NCBI GenBank assembly: GCA_028622995.1
Contig: JAJQJQ010000003.1
Location: 682,001 to 746,000 of the forward strand
Length of the DNA: 64,000 nucleotides
DNA from: Panagrolaimus kolymaensis
Lineage: Eukaryota; Nematoda; Chromadorea; Rhabditida; Panagrolaimidae
Reading direction: 5' to 3'
Positions 35,260 to 46,648 of this stretch are shown piece after piece; position 1 is the first letter of the stretch; each line of letters begins with the position of its first letter. The notes under the pieces were generated by a model. That model searched no databases. It had not been told where the DNA came from and saw nothing but the letters and a program-made list of their open reading frames with translations. The position numbers and the translations under genes were made by a program.

Positions 35260-35651
35260 TTTTTAATCTTTTAATATTTTTTTTTGCAGTCAATTTTCTT
35301 AATTTAGCTTTTGTAGCAAAACAGAATACATATATAAAAAATTGTGTTATCTTAAAAAAGATTTCGCCCAAGACATCGTTTAATGTGATTAATTATTTGT
35401 TTGTCTTTATTGAAAAAAGGAAATGAAAAAAAACATTGACAATTTAAAATATATCAAACTTTGCATCTCATAAATCTTTTTAAAAAAACTTTACACACCT
35501 TAATGTGTTGATGAGACAGCTAAAAAAATGGAGGAAAATAAATTGATCTTAATAAAAGCAAGTGAACGAAAACTTTAGAAAAGTGTTATTTGGCACGTAG
35601 TATGGCAATATCACCTTGTTGGAATGAGCCATGACTTTTAACAAAATTTAT
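35260..35651. other. Spacer between the two crystallin-receptor genes
   Basis: This 392-bp AT-rich spacer contains the 3' flank of the upstream kinase-less gene and the promoter of the kinase gene (both minus strand). Poly-T/A tracts are present; no further gene was seen. Confidence 0.4.
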
Positions 35652-36550
35652 TCAGTATTTTTTCAACCATAGCTTTGTTATAACAAAAAGAGTGAACGAT
35701 AAAAATAATAAAAAAATGAAAAAAAAGCTTAATGGTATAATTAGAGATAAAGTAAAATTAGAAGGCATTTCGTTTTTGCTGCAAGCTCGATAACTGGTAG
35801 ATTTGTCGTTAAAATCACAAAGTGTCAAAATGTTGGGATAATTACAGCATTCGGGTCCAATACAATTGGGTTTAAAAATTCTTCGGCGCCCAGAACATTC
35901 AGGAAGACGGAAAAGTTCTAAGCAATGATTGCCGTTAATTTTAATAGAGCTTGCGACATTATTAAAACCTTCTAAATCGTGGCAATCAAAATCATTAACA
36001 ACTGCTGTGTAATTGTGTCCTTCACCATGATCAAGTCGATTTTGAGTTAGATGCTCGAATAGGGTAAAATTCCAAGGATTTTCTTCTTGAATAATTGTTG
36101 TATTTCCTGTTTTGTTTGTGCGCTTGCAAGCTTTATAACTACTTGCTTTACCACCGATATCACAAAAATCGAGAATCAACCTATGGGAACAACAATCGAA
36201 GTCATCATTGCCACAATTTGCATTAAACACTCGAGGTTGACCTTCACAATTTTCATTATCAAACAATTCAATGCAAATATTTTCATCGTGAAGTTCAATA
36301 GAGGTGGCTAAATTATTAAAATCATGTAAATTATGGCAATCATAATTATGCACATAAAAAGTTTTGCATAATCCTTCTTTGCTACCATTTCGATAATTAA
36401 ACTTAGCCAAAGAAAAAGATCCCATGATTTCAGTAGAATTTTCAGTATCAAATTCAGAAGAAAAATTGCAAGCTCGGTAACTGTTTATTGTACTATTAAA
36501 ATTACATTTTGTAAAATCGTTGAAATTATTGCAACAATTATCTTCGAAAC

Positions 36551-36558
36551 AGTTGGAA
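36551..36558. repeat. Target-site duplication, left copy
   Basis: The 8-bp sequence agttggaa directly abuts the left arm of the fold-back element and is identical to the copy at its right end. A single copy restores the host reading frame. Confidence 0.88.
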
Positions 36559-36929
36559 CAGGCTTTCGGATGTCATCTTGTCATCGCACTTGTCATCAAA
36601 AAATTTTGAATTACACTTTTTCTTCTAATGAAAATCTGTTTATCCTATGTTGTAGAGCTTTGCGAGATCTTTAAAGTCTACTAAGCAGAAAAAAAAATCA
36701 CAAAAGTTATCATACCGATGACAATCCACTTCCGCTTTATGGCTGCTAGAAAGCGGAAGTGGATTGTCATCGGTATGATAACTTTTGTGATTTTTTTTTC
36801 TGCTTAGTAGACTTTAAAGATCTCGCAAAGCTCTACAACATAGGATAAACAGATTTTCATTAGAAGAAAAAGTGTAATTCAAAATTTTTTGATGACAAGT
36901 GCGATGACAAGATGACATCCGAAAGCCTG
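36559..36929. mobile_element. 371-bp fold-back MITE (hAT/P-like, 8-bp target duplication)
   Basis: The element is two perfect 180-bp inverted arms (36559-36738 and 36750-36929) separated by 11 bp. It is flanked by identical 8-bp copies of agttggaa at 36551-36558 and 36930-36937. It encodes no transposase. The termini read CAGGCTTTCGG. Eight-bp duplications are typical of hAT and P superfamilies, and CAGG-type ends favour hAT. Perfect arm identity suggests recent insertion or activity. It sits inside the second crystallin domain of the membrane-protein gene and breaks its frame. Confidence 0.88.
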
Positions 36930-36937
36930 AGTTGGAA
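36930..36937. repeat. Target-site duplication, right copy
   Basis: The 8-bp sequence agttggaa directly abuts the right arm of the fold-back element, matching the left copy exactly. Confidence 0.88.
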
Positions 36938-37536
36938 TGAAAAATTCTATGTTCTCCTGAGCAATTTTCAGTTTTATATAATTCCAAGCACGTGTTGTTG
37001 TCATCACCAATATTGATAGATAAAGCTTTTGTATTAAAATTAACCAACTCATAACACTTAAAGTCATTGACAGCATATCGCGAATATATTCCAGAATCAT
37101 ATTTATTTTGATTTCGTTTTTCAAATAAAGTAAAATCCAATATATTTTTTGTCATTATCACTTGTTCGTCGTCGGAAGCGTCAATATAATTTGTAAAATT
37201 GCAAGCTTGATAACTACTTGCTTTGTCATTGAAATTACAATCGTTAAAATAATGTGGGTAGTGGCAGCAATTTTTATGGCCTTTACAAGAAGGCTTAAAA
37301 ATTTTATATGCACCTTCGCAATTTTCATTTTCATAAAGTCCAAGGCAAATATCTCCATGTAAATTAATTGAAGTCGCAACCTTTCCAAATGAAAACAAAT
37401 TATGACATTCAAAATTCTTCACAGAAAAAGTTGCATTCTTCCCATTTTGTGCCTCATGTTCAAATAAAGTAAAATTCCATGCAAATAAAAATTTTACAAT
37501 AAATGACAAAAAATAAATTGAAATAATTAATTTCAT

Positions 37537-39622
37537 TGTTGCTTAATAAAACACCAAAAAATCTCAAATTCAAACACTCGAAAATAGTTTTAAAGGCTGA
37601 CTAAGATAATCGCGAGTGTAAAAAATCAAACAGCTGACAAAAAAATAAAAGAGCTAGTGTTTTATTTAAAAATAAAAGATTAAAGTAATTCCAATTTTTT
37701 TAGATGTAATGATACCGTAATAAAGTTGTTTGGTTTTAGTAATCAAAAATCAAAAAAAGAATCGAGGAAATTTTTTGCATTTGTGTTAATAATGTAAATA
37801 AAGTTAATTAAGTTTCATTATATATAAAGAGCGTTTGAAGTTAAAATTTTATCCATAATTTTTCTTTCATTTTTTGCATTGCCCATGTTTGCCATGGTTT
37901 TATTTTTCTATTATCAATTTCAAATTATCTATGAAAAGGTTTTAACGTTTGAAAATAAATATTTTAAACAAACTTTGAAAAATTCCTGAAAAAGAATTTA
38001 ACTAAGAAGGATCAAAAAAATTTCTTCGGTTTTTTAGCATTCCCATTATTATGTTACTTTCTCTTTTTACTTTTTTTCCAAGGTCACAGGAAAGGTTGAG
38101 TTTAATATGCTTTCTTACTTTTTTCCTTATACTACAATGACTAAAAGCAAGTTATTACTTGCCACAAAAATCATCTTCCAAATAAGAATAAAGAATGACT
38201 CGCATTATGACATCTAAAAAGATGAAAAGAAAATTGTTCATGACATGTTTGTGTTAGTTACAGATACAGATACAGAAAAAGAAAAAACTAGTCTAGGAGA
38301 AAGTGAAAACTTTGTCTCACATCAGAATAAAAGTTAAAGAAGCATTTAAAAAAGTCAACGTTGTGATTTTCACTTTTTTGATAACCCATTTTTTAATAAA
38401 TTTTTTATTTTCTTTAGTTTATTTTTGGTTAGTTTTTTATATTTAAGGTAGCCTTTTTTTCTTTATCCAAGTTTTTTTTAAAAGAGTGAGAGTGATGGTC
38501 AATTGTCCATCGTTTATTGTCTATGGATTATAGACACTTTCCTTCTTTCTTTCATTCTTTTTTCGGAGTAATAATTCTAATGCGGAAATCTTCTTTCTTG
38601 CAATAGCAAACATTGCACGACGACCATCTCATTGAAAAGAGTCTTTTTTTCGCGCAACTTTTAACTTTTGTTTATTTTTATAGTTACATAAAAAAGAATA
38701 GTCAGTACACGAAGATTAAACTGTTTTAGCCCTTGAAATGACTGGGCGTCGACAACAAAGTTCACTTTTATCATTAAACAAACAAAAAATGACTTTGTTG
38801 TCATTGGAATTTTTTACCTAAACGCTTCTCGCGTCATACAAATTGTAATGACTAGCTTGCTTGAACACCCACATTTTTTTTAAGCAAAATGACCGCGTTT
38901 TTCAAAAAAATGTTAGAATGGAATTAAACATGTTAAATAAACACTACAAAAGTAAAAAAAACTATAAAAACATCTCACTCAAGATTTACTTACTCATTCA
39001 CGTTTACTTTTACTTTTTTAAAAGTTTAATAAAGTACCTATATAGTTAGTTATTTGAAAGATGATAATCCCAAAAACGGAATATGAGTCATATTTCACAT
39101 CATCTCCTTTTTCAGTAATATAAAATTTGTTCCGCTATTTTTTTATTGTACTTTTTTTCGATTTAAAAAAAAACATACTACTACGAGACTAAGGTCAGCT
39201 CAAAAAAGGTAGTTAGCGTCGTCATCCCCCAATTGAATAATTGGTAGTAGTTGTTATAGTTAGAGGAGGATAAAAAGAGAAGAGTGGTTTTTTTTATTTC
39301 TTCTCGCGGAATTGTTCATCAACGTGGTTGATGCTCTCATCCTTTCTTTCTCCTTTTTTGTCGTCGACGTCGTTGCCCGAGATCGTTTTCAATTATTTTT
39401 TTTATATTGCCTACCACAAAATTTTGCTCACTCCGCCTTTTGTGTGATCCTTATTCGATCGAGACTTTAAGACTTCCGTAGAAAGTTAGTTACTTTAGTG
39501 TTCGCATTGACCTGTCAAAAAGATAGATTCATTTTTTGTCGCTATTTTTTTAACACTTTCATTTTTTTATATTTTAATTTTGACTTTTTTAGACTAAATT
39601 AATAAAACTTGAGTCTCAAAAA
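37537..39622. other. 2.1-kb gene-poor spacer between crystallin cluster and astacin gene
   Basis: This stretch is AT-rich with scattered CG-containing words (gtcgacgtcgttgcccga near 39361). It contains the divergent promoters of the minus-strand crystallin gene and the plus-strand protease. An open frame at 38861-39049 is Lys/Tyr-rich and lacks domain or splice support. No RNA gene was recognised. Confidence 0.45.
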
Positions 39623-41584
39623 ATGGTTACATTAGCAACAATGTCGGTGCATTGCTTTATTTTTATAACTTTATTTCTAAGAATAAGCTTTTGTGCTCCA
39701 TCGATAACAACAAAAGATGTAAGTTTTTAAAAAATCTCATATTTGTTTTAAAATTATGATTTCTGTATTCCACCCAAAACTAAACAAATTTTTTTAAAGG
39801 TGGTGGATAAATCAACGGTAGAAGTAGAAACTCACTTATCAGAAGCTGATTTTCAAAAATTACCCGAGCAGGAACTTGATCTTCGTGAAATTGGCATCGA
39901 TGTCGCTGATGATCCAACGATGGGTAATAAAATTGAAGGAGATATTGCGATGTCAAATATAAGAAAATTTATGGATGATCCATCTTCAATAGGTCGAAAT
40001 GCAATTAAACAAAATTATCGCCGATGGCCAAATAATGAAATTCCATATACTTTGAGTTCACAATATGGAAGTTATTCACGATCCATTATTGCAAAAGCTA
40101 TGAATGAATATCACACAAAAACATGCATTAAATTTATTCCACGTGATGCAAATAAGCATAAAGATTATGTTTATATTCATCCTGATGATGGATGTTATTC
40201 ATTAGTGGGTCGAACAGGTGGAAAACAACCTCTTAGTCTTGATTCGGGTTGCATTCAAACGGGTACTATCGTTCATGAACTTATGCATACTGTTGGATTT
40301 TTCCATGAACAATCACGGTAAGAAACTTTTAAAATAAATTTACTCGAAAAAATAAATAAACTTTTTGTTTTTTTAGTTATGATCGAGATGATTTTATTGA
40401 TATTACTTGGGTAAATGTTATCAATGGTGCAGATGATCAATTTGAAAAATATGGTATGAATGTTATTGATCAAATGAATGAACCATATGATTATTCATCC
40501 ATTATGCATTATGGCCCATATGCATTTAGTGCGAATGGTAAAAAAACTATAATTGCTAGAAAACCCGGCGCAGGAAAAATGGGACAAAGAATACAATTTT
40601 CTGACATAGATTTAAGAAAAATTAATAAATTATATCAATGCAATGTTCCATCGCCATCATCACCAACGAATAATAATAATGGAAATAATATCAATACTAA
40701 ATCCGTTACTTCGCCGCCAAAGATAAATACATCTAATACAAAGGTGAATAAACCATTCATTCCATTTTTGACCAATCGCTTTATTCGACCTATACGTCGA
40801 TGGGGAACAAATAATATTATTTCAACTATTGGATAAATTAATTACTTTTCTGTTTTTGTTTTTGCTTTAATTTTTGTTTCATGCTTTCTATTATTTTCAA
40901 TCTTTCTTTCATTTTATTTTACTTTTTGCTTTCCACGCGGGTTGCAATATAAAAAGTACCGTTTTTGGTTTCAAAGCTTTACAACTGTTTATTTTTCTCT
41001 GAACTTTTTGTCTTTCATTCTCATTTTTATTTTATTTTTATGCTTTATTATTTATTTATTTCTGTTTCACAAATAAATATTCACTTTTTTTTCGCTTTCA
41101 TGCTTTTATTTTAGCTTTAAAGACCGTTAAAAAAATCCTTGTTTTTTTACCCAGATCATTACAGGGTGAATGCACTGATCAAAATTGGAGATGCGCCTTT
41201 TGGTCCATGTCAATATTTGGCTATTGTCAAGAATATAAAGAAATAAGGGAAATGGTTTGCCCTAAATCTTGTGGAACATGCATGGAATTAGCTTTGGCGC
41301 CTGCAGTTAAAGATGGTAAACACCTTTTCTAGTATTGCCATTTACCTAATCCAAAATGATCCTTTCTTTTAGTTTGCTCAGATAAAAGTCCAATTTGTAA
41401 ACATATTAAACAAAGTAGTTGTAATTCCCCATTAACCCAAATAACATGTCAAAAAACTTGTGGACTTTGTGATGAAAATATTTGTGAAGATAAAGCTGAA
41501 TGGAGTATATGTCAAAGCGTAGTGATTTTACAACTTTGTTCTCAACATGATGATTGTAATAAAACGTGTGGTTTTTGCAAATGA
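39623..41584 (+). CDS. Astacin metalloprotease (NAS family) with C-terminal ShKT domains
   Basis: Five exons (39623-39718, 39800-40317, 40377-40743, 41165-41315, 41373-41584) encode 447 residues. A hydrophobic signal segment (residues 8-25) is followed by a propeptide and an astacin catalytic domain with YRRWPNNEIPYTL at its start. It has the zinc motif HELMHTVGFFHEQSR and the Met-turn SSIMHYGPYAF, and ends KINKLYQC. An Asn/Ser-rich linker leads to three ShKT modules of six cysteines each, ending TCGFCK. Domain order resembles ShKT-bearing nematode NAS proteases acting in the extracellular matrix. The splice AAG|GTGAAT at 40743 joins linker to ShKT exons. If it is not used, translation runs on to TAA at 40836, giving a 357-residue form without ShKT. 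Confidence 0.9.
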
Positions 41585-41726
41585 AGAATTTTATATTTTT
41601 TTATTTGCAATATTATCAGGAATAAAACAAATAATAGTTTATTATCTTTTTTGACAAAAAAATACCATCTAATAAAAATAATAACAACAAACTAACTAAC
41701 ACTAAACTAAGAATGAAAAAAAAACT

Positions 41727-43235
41727 TTAGCCGCTGCCACTTTCAATTTTTCGCTTTGGTTCAGGTTCTTCAAGTTGCTCTTCAATTTCTGCAACTTTTT
41801 GAGATTCAATTTGTTGATTTCTAACTTTCGTTGGAAGCATTTTGCTATCGACGACAGGGATTTTTTGTCGTAGTTTCTTTTGATATTCAAAACTTAAAAT
41901 AGTTTCAACTTGATCCGACCATTGATACCCACTTGGTGAACCAACAAGTAAATGGCGGAGTTTACCACCCGAAAGTTTATCAATTTCATCAAATTCAGCA
42001 TCACTCATAGCTGGCATTTCTCTTCGAATTGTTGAAGTTATAATGGGTAAATCAACATCATCAACGGTTGCACGTTCATTTACGCAGCCTTTAATGTAAA
42101 ATAGTCGGCCATTATCATCTTCGGCGTGAAAATTTCCTATAAAATCTTTGGATAAAGATTTTTCCTACAAATAGGGCAAATTACCTTTGGCATCAATTAA
42201 AACCCGCTCATTTTCAAGCAATTTTGTTTCTTTTTTAACATTTTCGAGGGCATTTTCAAAGTTTACACCAAGAACGGTTAAACCAGGAATGGCTTCTTCC
42301 AATAAAAGTATGCTTTTAGCTAAATTTGGAACATCTTCAAGCCCTTCTAATCTCAAATATTGCAGCTTTTTGAGATTATGTAAACCACGCAATCCTTTAG
42401 CCGAAATTCGATGACATCCACTTAAATCTAGCATTTCTAAAGATTCAGCAAAAATTGAACCTATTCGTCCTAAACTCCAATCATTTATATATTTGCAATC
42501 AGCAAGACGAAGCATTCGAATATGTTTAAGATCATATAAATTATCAAATCCTTCAAAAAGTAATTCGGTTCCAGATGCATCTATGCCTTCAAGATACATT
42601 CCTGGAACCTTCACTCCCGGTAGAGAGTATTTTTTCTTTTTATCTTGTTTAAACCATTTATCATCACCAACAAATTTAACTGCCCCTCCACGATGAACTA
42701 AAAAATGTGCTGCAGCTAAATCAGGACCTAAGAATAATAATCTTTCAGGGAGAAATCTAAAAAAGCTTTTATTGTTATTTATCACAGATAAATGACTAAC
42801 CTTTGATCAAATTGTAATCCAACAAAATGTTGATATTCGTTATATCTTCGAATATTATCAAATGAATGATCCACATAACGCATCATTGTGTGACCCGTAA
42901 GCATTTCCATTGACATTGTTCCCGATTCTTGACGAGTTTGATCAGCCAATGGCTTCTGTGGTATAACTAAATTTAGAAAAAATTACTATCATCAATAATA
43001 AAGAAAATTACATACCATGTTCCACACGCTCAGGGGATATATACATATCATCACTAAGTCTCATAAAATTTTTAACTCGATGTAGTTCATCCTCATATTC
43101 AACTTTTTTCTTTTCCTGCGCCTGCCATCGTTTAAATGAACGCCATTTGTGAATAAATAAAGACCGTGAAAAGATTAAATTTTTTGAAGCAATGGTATTA
43201 ACTCGACAAATAGTTGTTATCCATAGAGGTTGCAT
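41727..43235 (-). CDS. DMAC2: DMAC2-like mitochondrial LRR protein (complex I distal arm assembly)
   Basis: Four exons (43016-43235, 42801-42966, 42185-42756, 41727-42136) encode 455 residues. A basic N-terminus (TTICRVNTIASKNLIFSRSL) looks like a mitochondrial presequence. The core matches DMAC2/ATP5SL: GPDLAAAHFLVHRGGAVKF, INDWSLGRI, then leucine-rich repeats SLEMLDLSGCHRISAKGLRGLHNLKKLQYLRL and a VGV/LGVNFEN close. Human DMAC2 helps assemble the distal membrane arm of respiratory complex I. About 135 extra C-terminal residues (FHAEDDNGRLFYIKGC... to a Glu/Lys-rich tail) are absent from the human protein as I remember it. The gene is head-to-head with the TFIIIC gene, 463 bp apart, and converges on the astacin gene with 142 bp between stops. 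Confidence 0.85.
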
Positions 43236-43698
43236 AGTCTTTACAAAAGAAATATGTATATATAATAATTTTAAAGCAAAGAATCAAGAACGTTATCTTA
43301 TTCACATAGGCGAGATCGAGAATTAAGGAAAAAAATCATAAAGCTAAAAATAGGGCTTTCACATTTTGCCCAATAAAAAGTTTTTAGTTAAGATGGAATT
43401 ATTATTAAAGCATCCCCAAAAGCGCTAAATTACTTTTATCTTTTATTTTGATTGCTTTTTGTTGGCTCCTCAAGAGGTGAATCTAAGCTGATCTCTGATA
43501 AGTAGCTTTTAATTCGGATTTCAAGAATGCCTTTTGCGATGATGTTCAAGCTATAGTAGTTCACAGCTTTTATTGGTAAAATGTGGCCCTTTGCTTATAG
43601 CATTTCTTTCCCTCAACTTTTTAAAATTTTTTTAGACTTAATTTATTTTTATTTGTTTGTATATTATTATTCCATATTCCTAAATCTTCATAGAAATT
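43236..43698. promoter_or_regulatory. Bidirectional promoter region, DMAC2-like / TFIIIC subunit
   Basis: This 463-bp spacer lies between the ATGs of two divergently transcribed housekeeping genes. It must carry both promoters. It includes an agcgct word at about 43419-43424 but no consensus I would name with confidence. Confidence 0.5.
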
Positions 43699-46466
43699 AT
43701 GGATAGTGAAATTAGATTGAATGTTTGCGATGTTACTGGAGAATTCGTTGCACCAGTATTTCAACAGCCTGTTGAAGAAGCACCTACCTCTTCCACAGCT
43801 CCAAGAGCTAATAAGAAAATGCAAAATCAGTATGGGTTTCAAATCTCTTTTTTTCTTTTAATTTTATAATTCCAGGATGTTGGATGCCTTACTTGGACAA
43901 GCTGCACTTTTAACAGCTCGAGGTCAAAATGACGAAGCCATAGCTATGCTTCATGAAGTTATAAGGCAAGATCCTCGTAGACCAACAGCCTATAGTCAAA
44001 TAGCTGAATTATATGAAATGAATAATGAACTTCCTAAATGTTTTGAATATAAACTTTTGGCCCTTCATATGGATCGAAATGCTGATGCAAGTGGATGGAA
44101 TGAAGCAGGGGAAATGGCAGTAGAATTAGGGCGATTCAAAGAAGCAGCAGCATGTTTTGAAAAAGCATCGAGATTTGCAAGTTGGCATTGGTATTATTAT
44201 CAAAGGCGCATAGCAATGTTAGAAAAATTAGATAAAATTCCTTTAGCAATAAAAACAAAATTACTTGCAATGGAAAATATTGATTATGAAAGATCTTCGT
44301 TAACTTTTGAATGGTTGGATCGGCTGATGAGAGAAGTGGTGAATTATTATACGGAAGCAAATGATAGTGAAAAATCTATGAGAGCATTAATGTGTTATTT
44401 TGTTCGATCGGCAAGAGAAGGAGGAATGAATACAAATCAATTGGATATTTTAACAGCAAATTTAGTTCACAATGATAGATACTCAGATGTTATTCATTTA
44501 ACTCTAGGGTTGTGCAATTCCATTCAAGCTTTAAACTCCGAAGGCGGTCCAGGTTATGAAGTAAGTTCCTTTTATTATCGAAAAGTTATAGTAAAATTAT
44601 AATTTTCAGATTGTTTTTCATGGCGGTATCGTAAATGTTATTCCATTTCCCCTTACAAATGTTGAAGGCTTTATTGTAAGCTCTGATATGCCTACAGTTA
44701 TTTTGGGCCGATTAATTCTTTCTTTAATTTATACTCGAAATGATTTTGCTGCTCCTTCTTTAATTGATGTTTTGGTTGAACGTGAATATGATTCAGAAGG
44801 AGATCAACTTTATCTTGATATTGGAAATGCGTTTGAAGCAATTTCATATGAAGCTGGAGGTTATATTTACGCTGAAAAACTTGTTCGATCAGCTACTTTA
44901 ACCAGTTGCGCACATTCATGGTATCTTTATGGATTTTATTTGGAAAAAACTAAAGGTCCCGATGAAGCTTTACAAGCTTATGAACATGTTCTTGAATTGG
45001 ATAATACTTATGTGGATGCTCGAATTAATATGTCTTGCATTCATCAACGTCTTGGAAATATTGAGGCATCATTAAGCGTATTGAAGGATTCTGATATGCG
45101 TCATATTCGTCGAATACCAGATGAAAGGCTTCTTATTCGACAATCTGAAGTTTTTCTTGCTCAAAATCAATTAAAAGAATACATTCGTTCTTTGGGACTT
45201 ATTCTTATTCCTCATTTCCACACAGTTAATAAATCAATGGAACAAGTTTTAAAGAAGCGAAAAACTCCAAATAGTTAGTTTTTTTCCTCGGCCAAAATTA
45301 GTTTACTGCAAAAAAATTTTTTTAGATAAAATAGTAAATATGAATCTTCGTAGAGCAATGATAGCTGCACTTTCACGAACAAAATTTGAAAAAACTGTAA
45401 TTCGATTGGGAACTATTTCTGATCGAGATAACCGTTCCTTAGATAATTTAAGTCCCAAACAATTTCACGATTGTTCGATGAAACTTATTGAAGGTTTATA
45501 TAATCAAGCACAATATCAAGAAATGCTTCATGTTGCATGTTATTCAGCTTTACATCCTCTTATGCCAGGAGTCAAGTAAGAGTTTTTTAAAACAACTTTA
45601 TTGTTTATTTAGCTTGTAAATTTTAGCATGGAATCCTTTATTAATTTGGTATTTTTTTGCTCTGTAAAAAACCATGATTTTTCTATCATTTTTGAATATT
45701 TGCGGTTTACTTATTTACAACTTATTAGTGATAAAACTATGGACGAATATCAAAGAAAACAAAAAATCAGGAGTGTTGTAACAGCAATGAATTATTCATT
45801 TTGTCATTTTCAAAGCGTAGCTCAACAACGATTTATCTCTCGTTTACTTATAAAAAATCCCGATGAAATGCATTTTCATATTATTGCTGGTAATAATTCT
45901 CTTATGTCTGGGTCTTATAAAAATGCAATTTGTAAGTTTTTTGTATTTATTTAGACTAATTATTTATTATTTTTTGCTTTCAGATGAATACACGATAGCT
46001 TTAAAAGAACGACCCGATGACCCAGTAATTCATTTCAATCTTGCAATTTGCTTCTCAGCTCTCGCATCTAGAAGAGATATTACCAAACGTACTGCTGTAG
46101 CACTTAGAGTAAGCTACTACCATACTTAGACATCTTTTACAATTCTATTTTTAGGCAATGTTTTTTATGGCAAAATATATGAAGTTGCGTTTACCCAATG
46201 GCCCTCCACAAGAAGTTTATTATAATACAGGACGAATGTTTCAACAAATAGGCCTCACTCCTGCTGCAGAATATTGGTATCAAAAAGTGCTGGATGCCCC
46301 TGATTTTTATTTATATAAAGAAGATGAACGAACTGGAGATCTTACGATGTCTATGGCACATCCATATAGTATGAAATGTTTAGCAGCCTTAAATCTTGCC
46401 TTTATGATGCAACCATATAATCCTGGAAAAGCTCGACTTTTGAGAAGGAAATATTGCGTTATATAA
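43699..46466 (+). CDS. GTF3C3: General transcription factor 3C subunit 3 (TFIIIC102), TPR protein
   Basis: Seven exons (43699-43829, 43876-44560, 44610-45273, 45326-45575, 45627-45931, 45984-46108, 46155-46466) encode 823 residues. TFIIIC recruits RNA polymerase III to tRNA and 5S genes; this subunit (yeast Tfc4) bridges to TFIIIB through two TPR arrays. Array 1 begins LLGQAALLTARGQNDEAIAMLHEVIRQDP and runs through the cysteine/Trp-rich SGWNEAGEMAVELGRFKEAAACFEKAS. Array 2 includes CAHSWYLYGFYLEKTKGPDEALQAYEHVLELDNTY and DEYTIALKERPDDPVIHFNLA. The end is LNLAFMMQPYNPGKARLLRRKYCVI, typical of the family C-terminus. The acidic N-terminal part is much shorter than in yeast. All seven exons join in phase. 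Confidence 0.93.
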
Positions 46467-46648
46467 AAACAACTTTTATGTATTACCTTTTGTTGATTTT
46501 TGCTTACTTAAAAATAAATAAAAAATGTTAGCGAATAGAAAAGCAGCCATTTGAAATGCATTTATGTGCCTAAAATTTTGCTTTAATTAAAAGCCATGTC
46601 TTTTCATTCTGATTAATCAAGTGTAAAAATTTGAGTCGTAGTTTTTTG

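Larger units (their letters stand above)
35652..37536 (-). pseudogene. Four-domain beta/gamma-crystallin-like membrane protein, interrupted by a fold-back transposon
   Basis: Read from 37536 down, a signal peptide (MKLIISIYFLSFIVKFLFA) leads into Cys-rich crystallin-like domains, each with FTLFE..., a (F/V)(N/G)..A(S/T)SI motif, C.ELY..ENC.G and a closing FND.(A/S)SY.AC. The frame runs to HRIFHSN at about 36938, where a 371-bp inverted repeat intervenes; translation into it stops at 36814. Past the element the same frame resumes with CFEDNCCNNFNDF and continues through two more domains to a C-terminal membrane span and WLKKY stop at 35652. Removing the element plus one 8-bp duplication leaves 1506 bp, an intact 501-residue intronless frame. 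Unlike its neighbour it has no kinase. The break may be allelic; a second allele could be intact. Confidence 0.85.

Noticed and set aside
36559..36929. Perfect inverted repeat as an assembly or amplification artefact
   Set aside because: Exact 8-bp duplications flank it and removal restores the host frame, which an artefact would not produce.
36814..37536. Independent 240-residue secreted gene
   Set aside because: Its last about 36 residues are translated from the inserted element; it is the 5' part of the interrupted four-domain gene.
41165..41584. ShKT exons as a separate gene
   Set aside because: No start codon or signal peptide precedes them, and a phase-0 donor in the astacin linker joins them in frame.
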